This document shows, piece after piece, positions 33,160 through 37,880 of a stretch of 37,880 nt of DNA. Position numbers and translations under genes: made by a program. Numbering within the stretch: position 1 is the first letter of the stretch; the number at the start of each line of letters is the position of its first letter. The notes beneath the pieces were generated by a model. The model saw only the letters and a list, made by a program, of their open reading frames with translations. It was not told the origin of the DNA and made no database searches. Origin of the DNA: Candidatus Dactylopiibacterium sp. (GTDB taxonomy: Bacteria; Pseudomonadota; Gammaproteobacteria; Burkholderiales; Rhodocyclaceae); assembly GCA_031119555.1 (NCBI GenBank), contig JAVHXQ010000036.1:1-37880 (forward strand), read 5' to 3'.

Positions 33160-36100
33160 ACCCGCCCGCCCGCCTCCCCGTCGCGCTCGACGCGCTGCGC
33201 TTTCCGCTGCACGGCAGCCGCCTCATCGAAGCCAGCGCCGGCACCGGCAAGACCTACACCATCGCCACCCTCTACGTGCGCCTGGTCCTGGGCCATGGCG
33301 AAGCGGCCGCGTTCGCGCGCGCGCTCACCCCGCCCGAAATCCTCGTCGTGACCTTCACCGAAGCGGCCACGCAGGAGCTGCGCGAGCGCATCCGCGCGCG
33401 CCTGGCCGAAGCCGCCGCGCTGTTCCGCGCCGAGGCGGGCGCCCACGCCGACGCACAGCTTCTCGCGCTGCGCGCCGACTACGCCGAAGCCGTCTGGCCC
33501 GGCTGCGCGCGCACGCTGCAGCAGGCCGCCGAGTGGATGGACGAAGCCGCCGTCTCGACGATCCACGGCTGGAGCAAGCGCATGCTCGCCGAGCACGCCT
33601 TCGACAGCGGCGCCCTCTTCGAGCAGACCCTGCAGGCCGACCAGAGCGCGCTCGAACTGGAGGTCGCGCGCGACTACTGGCGCTGCTTCTACTACGCGCT
33701 GGACGTCACCGCCGCGCACGCCCTCGGCGACTGCTGGGACACGCCCGAAGCCCTGCTGCGCGCCGTGCGCCCGCTGCTCGAGCACACCGACGCGCTCGCC
33801 GAGGACGCCGCCCCCGCCGTGACGCTGCCGCGCAGCCTGGCCGCCCGCGCGGCCGCGCTCGCCGAACTCAAGACGCCCTGGGCCGCCTGGGCGGACGCCC
33901 TGCAGGCGCTCCTCGACGCGGCCGTGGCGGCCAAACAGGTGGACGGCCGCAAGCTCCAGCCTCGCTTCTACCTGCCCTGGCTGCAGGCGCTGCGCGACTG
34001 GGCCGCTTCCGCCGAGCCGCAGCCTTTCGACGCCCGCAGCACGGCCTGGACGCGCCTCACCCCGGCCGGCCTGCGCGACGCGTGGAAAGTCGGCGAAGCG
34101 CCCATGCACCCCGCCCTGACCGCGCTGGAAAACCTGCCGCAACAGCTCGCCGCGCTGCCCCACCCGCGCCTCGCGCTGCTGCGCCACGCCACCCACTGGA
34201 TCGCCCGGCGCCGCGACGCCGAAGCGCGCCGCCGCGCCGAGATGGGGTTCGACGCGCTGCTCACGCGGCTGGACGCGGCGCTGCATGGCCCCAACGCGGC
34301 ACGCCTGCGCGAACGCATCCGCGCCCAGTTTCCGGTCGCGCTGATCGACGAGTTCCAGGACACCGACCCCCTCCAGTACCGCATCTTCGACGCCATCTAC
34401 CGCGTCGCCGACGACGATGCCACGCGCGCGCTGATCCTCATCGGCGATCCCAAGCAGGCCATCTACGCCTTTCGTGGCGCAGACATCCACACCTACCTGC
34501 GCGCGCGTCGCGCCACGGCCGGCCGGCATTACACGCTGGCGCGCAACTACCGCTCCAGCGCGGCCATGGTGGCGGCCGTCAACGGCGTCTTCGCGCGGGC
34601 CGAGGCAGGCTCGCCGCGCGGCGCCTTCCTCTTCGGCGGCGCCGACAAACCCGTGCCCTTCCTCGAAGTCAGCGCGCAGGGGCGCGGCGAGCGCTTCGTG
34701 CGCGACGGCCAAACGCCCGCCGCCCTGACGTTGTGGCTCGCCGGCGAGGTCACCGGCAAGGGGGATGCCATGCAGACCCTCGCGCTGGCCTGCGCGCAGG
34801 AAGTCGTGAGCCTGCTCGACGGCGGCCGGCGCGAGCGCTGCGGCTTCGAGGCCGCCGACGGCCGCTTCACGCCCGTGCGGCCCGGCGACATCGCGGTGCT
34901 CGTCAACACCGGCCGCGAGGCCAGCGCCGTGCGCGCCGCGCTGCGCGCGCGCGGCGTGCGCAGCGTGTATCTGTCGGACAAGGAATCGGTCTTCCGTGGC
35001 CCGCAGGCCATCGAACTGCAGCACTGGCTCGCGGCCTGCGCCGAGCCCGCGCGCGAGCGCCTGCTGCGCGCGGCACTCGCCACGCCTTCGCTCGGGCTGG
35101 GCTGGCAGGCCCTCGAAAGCCTCACGCACGACGAAAGCGCGTGGGAAGCGCGCACGCTGCAGTTCCGGGGCTACCACCAGATCTGGCAGCGCCAGGGCGT
35201 GCTTCCCATGTTGCGCCACCTCATCAGCGATTTCGGCGTCGCCCAGCGCCTGCTCGCGGCCGACGCCGAGCGCGCGCTGACCGACCTGCTCCATCTCGCC
35301 GAGCTATTGCAACAGGCCAGTGCCACGCTGGACGGCGAACACGCGCTGCTGCGCCACCTCGCGGAACAGATCGCCGAGGACAGCGGCGAGGGCGAGGCAC
35401 GCCGGCAACGGCTCGAAAGCGATGCCGCGCTCGTGAAGGTGGTGACCGTCCACAAATCCAAGGGCCTCGAATACCCGCTCGTGTTCCTGCCCTTCGCGAG
35501 CGCCCACCGCGCGGTCCGCCCCGACGACCTGCCGCACCGCTGGCACACGGACGACGGCACCCTGCGCCTGGGTCTCGCGGGAACGCCGGAGGACGCCCGG
35601 CGCGCCGACGACGAACGCCTCGGCGAAGACCTTCGCAAGTTCTACGTCGCGCTCACGCGGGCGCGTTTCGCCACCTGGGTGGGCCTCGCCGCCGTCGCGG
35701 GCGCCGAGCGCAGCGCGCCGGGCCAGTTGCTGGGCGGGCTCTCGCCCGAAGCGCTCGCGGCGCTGCAGACCGACTGCCCCGGCGTCGTACCGGCGGCGCT
35801 GCCCACGCCCGATGCCACGCGCTACGCGCCGCCCGCGCCGGCCGCGCGCGCGCAGCGCACCCCGCCGTTGCCCGCGCGCCCCCCGTCGCCGTGGTGGATC
35901 GCCAGCTATTCCAGCCTGCGCCACGCCGATCGCGCCGCGCCGCAAAGCGCCGCCGCGAAAGCGTTCGACGAGATCGGAGCCGAGCCCAACGGCGCCGCGC
36001 CCGCCCCTGTGCCCGCGCCCCTCGCCGGCAGCCCGGGGCTGCACGCCTTTCCGCGCGGCGCGGGGCCGGGCAGCTTCCTGCATGGCCTGCTGGAATGGCT

Positions 36101-36776
36101 TGCCCGCGAACGCTTCCGCCCCACGCCCGAGGCGCTGCGCGACGTCGTCGCGCGGCGCTGCGCCGCGCGCGGCTGGGCGGAATGGATAGAGCCGCTGTGC
36201 GCCTGGCTGCAGCGCTTCGCGCGCGCGCCGCTGCCGCTGCCCGAAGCACGGGTTGCGCCCAGCCTCGCGGAGCTGGAAAACTTTCAGGCCGAACTCGAAT
36301 TCTGGTTCGCCATCGATGACGCGCGCATCGAACGCCTGGACCGCATCGTGACCGCCCACACGCTGGGCGGCCGCCCGCGCCCCCCGCTCGAGGCGGGCCA
36401 CCTGCACGGCATGCTCAAGGGCTTCGTGGACCTCGTGTTCGAGCACGAAGGGCGCTACTACGTCGCCGACTACAAATCCAACCACCTCGGCGAACACGAC
36501 CAGGCCTACGACGCGGCGGCGATGGAAGAAGCCATCCTCGCGCACCGCTACGACCTGCAGTACAGCCTGTACCTCTTCGCGCTGCACCGTCAGCTCGGCG
36601 CCCGCCTGCCCGACTACGACTACGCGCGCCATGTCGGCGGCGCCGCCTACCTGTTCCTGCGCGGCGCCGACGCCGCCACGCGCGGGCTGCATTTCGAACG
36701 CCCGGCGCACGCGCTCGTAGACGCGCTCGACGCGCTCTTCCGCTGCGCCGCCCCCTTCCCGGAGACCTCGCCATGA
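33156..36776 (+). CDS. recB: exodeoxyribonuclease V beta subunit RecB
   Basis: 1206 residues. RecB is a 3'-to-5' SF1 helicase joined to the only nuclease of the RecBCD complex and loads RecA after Chi. Walker A is EASAGTGKTYT with K32; EAATQELRERI follows; the B-motif LIDEFQDTDPLQYRIFDAIY has D398 and E399; GDPKQAIYAFRGADIHTYL, YRSSAAMV and VTVHKSKGLEYPLVFLPF (about 763-780) are the later helicase motifs; LGEDLRKFYVALTRAR is motif VI. The C-terminal nuclease begins at GSFLHGLLEW (about 972-981) and has D1092 in GFVDLVF and D1105/K1107 in ADYKSN, the same spacing as the E. coli catalytic residues D1067, D1080 and K1082. All sites appear intact. ATGA overlaps join it to recC and recD. Confidence 0.98.
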   Translation: MNPPARLPVALDALRFPLHGSRLIEASAGTGKTYTIATLYVRLVLGHGEAAAFARALTPPEILVVTFTEAATQELRERIRARLAEAAALFRAEAGAHADAQLLALRADYAEAVWPGCARTLQQAAEWMDEAAVSTIHGWSKRMLAEHAFDSGALFEQTLQADQSALELEVARDYWRCFYYALDVTAAHALGDCWDTPEALLRAVRPLLEHTDALAEDAAPAVTLPRSLAARAAALAELKTPWAAWADALQALLDAAVAAKQVDGRKLQPRFYLPWLQALRDWAASAEPQPFDARSTAWTRLTPAGLRDAWKVGEAPMHPALTALENLPQQLAALPHPRLALLRHATHWIARRRDAEARRRAEMGFDALLTRLDAALHGPNAARLRERIRAQFPVALIDEFQDTDPLQYRIFDAIYRVADDDATRALILIGDPKQAIYAFRGADIHTYLRARRATAGRHYTLARNYRSSAAMVAAVNGVFARAEAGSPRGAFLFGGADKPVPFLEVSAQGRGERFVRDGQTPAALTLWLAGEVTGKGDAMQTLALACAQEVVSLLDGGRRERCGFEAADGRFTPVRPGDIAVLVNTGREASAVRAALRARGVRSVYLSDKESVFRGPQAIELQHWLAACAEPARERLLRAALATPSLGLGWQALESLTHDESAWEARTLQFRGYHQIWQRQGVLPMLRHLISDFGVAQRLLAADAERALTDLLHLAELLQQASATLDGEHALLRHLAEQIAEDSGEGEARRQRLESDAALVKVVTVHKSKGLEYPLVFLPFASAHRAVRPDDLPHRWHTDDGTLRLGLAGTPEDARRADDERLGEDLRKFYVALTRARFATWVGLAAVAGAERSAPGQLLGGLSPEALAALQTDCPGVVPAALPTPDATRYAPPAPAARAQRTPPLPARPPSPWWIASYSSLRHADRAAPQSAAAKAFDEIGAEPNGAAPAPVPAPLAGSPGLHAFPRGAGPGSFLHGLLEWLARERFRPTPEALRDVVARRCAARGWAEWIEPLCAWLQRFARAPLPLPEARVAPSLAELENFQAELEFWFAIDDARIERLDRIVTAHTLGGRPRPPLEAGHLHGMLKGFVDLVFEHEGRYYVADYKSNHLGEHDQAYDAAAMEEAILAHRYDLQYSLYLFALHRQLGARLPDYDYARHVGGAAYLFLRGADAATRGLHFERPAHALVDALDALFRCAAPFPETSP

Positions 36777-37880
36777 GCGCCCCCGCCGCGCCGCAGAGCA
36801 CCGCCGACCTGCTGCACCGCCTCGACCACTGGACCGCGAGCGGCGCCTTGCGCGAACTCGACCGCGCCTTCGTGCGCTTCCTGGCCGCCGAAGCCCCCGA
36901 TGCGCCACCGCTGCTGCTGCTCGCGGCCGCCCTCGCGAGCCACCAGCTCGGGCGCGGGCACGTCTGCCTCGACCTGGCCGCCACGCTGGCCGACAGCCAC
37001 GACGCGCCCGACCCCACGGCCGCCGAACGCCCCGAAAGCGCCCTCGCCGGCCTGAGCCTCGCGCGCTGGCTCGACGCGCTCGCCGACCCCCGCCTCGTCG
37101 GCAGCGGCGCCGGCGACACGCCGCTGGTGCGGGAGGGCAACCGGCTCTACCTGCGCCGCTACTGGCAGCACGAACACGCCGTGCGCACGGCCCTGCGCGC
37201 GCGTCTCGCGCAAACCCGCGCGCTGCGCGAAGCGCTGCCGGCCACGGCCTTGCGCGCGGCGCTGGACGCGCTGTTCGCCCCCGCCGGCGAACGCACCGAC
37301 TGGCAGAAGATCGCCTGCGCGCTGTGCGCGGGCAGCGCCTTCAGCCTCATCACGGGCGGCCCCGGCACCGGCAAGACCACCACCGTGGTGCGCCTGCTGG
37401 CGCTCCTGCAAAGCCTCGCGCTGGAAACCGGAGGCCCCGGACGCGCGCTGCGCATCCGCCTCGCGGCGCCCACCGGCAAGGCCGCGGCGCGGCTGTCCGC
37501 CTCCATCGCGGGCGCGCTCGCGAAGCTCGCCGACCTCGCGCTGCCGCACGGCGAAGCCGCGCGCGCCGCGGTGCCCAGCGAAGTCACCACGCTGCACCGG
37601 CTGCTCGGCAGCCGCCCCGACAGCCGCCACTTCCGCCACGATGCCAGCCACCCGCTCGCGCTCGACGTGCTGGTCGTCGACGAGGCCTCGATGATCGACC
37701 TCGAGCTCATGAGCGCGCTGCTCGCCGCCCTGCCCGCGCACGCCCGCCTGGTGCTGCTGGGCGACAAGGACCAGCTGGCCTCCGTGGAAGCCGGCGCGGT
37801 GCTGGGCGAACTCTGCGCGCGCGCCGAGGACGGGCATTACCTGCCCGCGACGGCAGCCTGGCTGCAGGAAGCCAGCGGCG
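36773..37880 (+). CDS. recD: exodeoxyribonuclease V alpha subunit RecD (3'-truncated by the window)
   Basis: 369 codons are visible of about 600-700 expected; the frame is open at the end of the window. RecD is the 5'-to-3' SF1B motor of RecBCD. The N-terminal RecB-contact domain (DLLHRLDHWTASGALRELDRAF, SHQLGRGHVCLDL) precedes DWQKIACAL and Walker A ITGGPGTGKTTT with K201. Motif Ia AAPTGKAAARLS and VTTLHRLLG follow, then the B-motif VLVVDEASMIDLELM (D303, E304) and VLLGDKDQLASVEAGAVLG (motif III). These are RecD rather than RecD2 features: there is no long N-terminal helix-hairpin-helix region. The start is the ATG inside the ATGA overlap with recB. Motifs IV-VI lie outside the window. Confidence 0.97.
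   Translation, partial: MSAPAAPQSTADLLHRLDHWTASGALRELDRAFVRFLAAEAPDAPPLLLLAAALASHQLGRGHVCLDLAATLADSHDAPDPTAAERPESALAGLSLARWLDALADPRLVGSGAGDTPLVREGNRLYLRRYWQHEHAVRTALRARLAQTRALREALPATALRAALDALFAPAGERTDWQKIACALCAGSAFSLITGGPGTGKTTTVVRLLALLQSLALETGGPGRALRIRLAAPTGKAAARLSASIAGALAKLADLALPHGEAARAAVPSEVTTLHRLLGSRPDSRHFRHDASHPLALDVLVVDEASMIDLELMSALLAALPAHARLVLLGDKDQLASVEAGAVLGELCARAEDGHYLPATAAWLQEASG

Noticed and set aside
32072..36319. Plus-strand frame of about 1400 codons overlapping recC and recB in another phase
   Set aside because: Arg/Ala/Pro-rich shadow sequence running across the recC/recB boundary; the in-phase genes carry all helicase and nuclease motifs.

Overview
This is a high-GC (about two thirds or more G+C by eye, not counted), densely packed chromosomal window with mostly housekeeping genes. 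The set of families (two-subunit PntAB, two-domain glutamine-dependent NadE, RecCBD, MurI, PurB, a PglL-like ligase, and the style of the flavoproteins) best fits a betaproteobacterium of the Rhodocyclales/Burkholderiales type. That assignment is inference from protein character, not a database match. I see no rRNA, tRNA, CRISPR array, insertion sequence, integrase or phage gene. No gene-free stretch exceeds 300 bases.

Layout. (1) 1-4111, plus strand: the 3' part of a COG2509-type FAD protein, a class I methyltransferase and recQ, joined by two ATGA stop/start overlaps. (2) 4278-9614: a sugar O-acetyltransferase facing a minus-strand block pntA-pntB-nadE (proton-translocating transhydrogenase and NAD synthetase, a pyridine-nucleotide theme). 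(3) 9862-14591: corA on the plus strand, then minus-strand purB-murI-MAPEG-PP2C phosphatase. (4) 14828-16128: a nitronate-monooxygenase-like flavoprotein with a four-cysteine C-terminal motif, closed by a clear intrinsic terminator. (5) 16141-24276, minus strand: a compact surface-glycan locus read as PglL/Wzy-like ligase, methyltransferase, Wzx-like flippase, two glycosyltransferases, a WecA-like initiating phosphoglycosyltransferase and a third glycosyltransferase, with overlapping ends. (6) 24500-27820: an orphan LacI-type regulator divergent from the glycan locus, a class I glutamine amidotransferase, MTA/SAH nucleosidase, and an MgtC-type membrane protein facing the nucleosidase. (7) 27971-37880, plus strand: a fused NERD nuclease-SF1 helicase, then recC-recB-recD with ATGA overlaps; recD runs off the window.

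How it works together. Region 5 contains one gene for each step of a lipid-linked glycan pathway: priming on undecaprenyl phosphate, elongation, flipping and transfer. It has no sugar-nucleotide synthesis genes and no chain-length regulator, which fits a short-glycan or protein O-glycosylation route fed from central metabolism. Regions 1 and 7 supply double-strand-break processing (RecQ, RecBCD) plus an uncharacterised nuclease-helicase beside recCBD. The least explained items are the NERD-helicase, the cysteine motif in the flavoprotein, and the inverted repeats in front of the glycan and flavoprotein genes.
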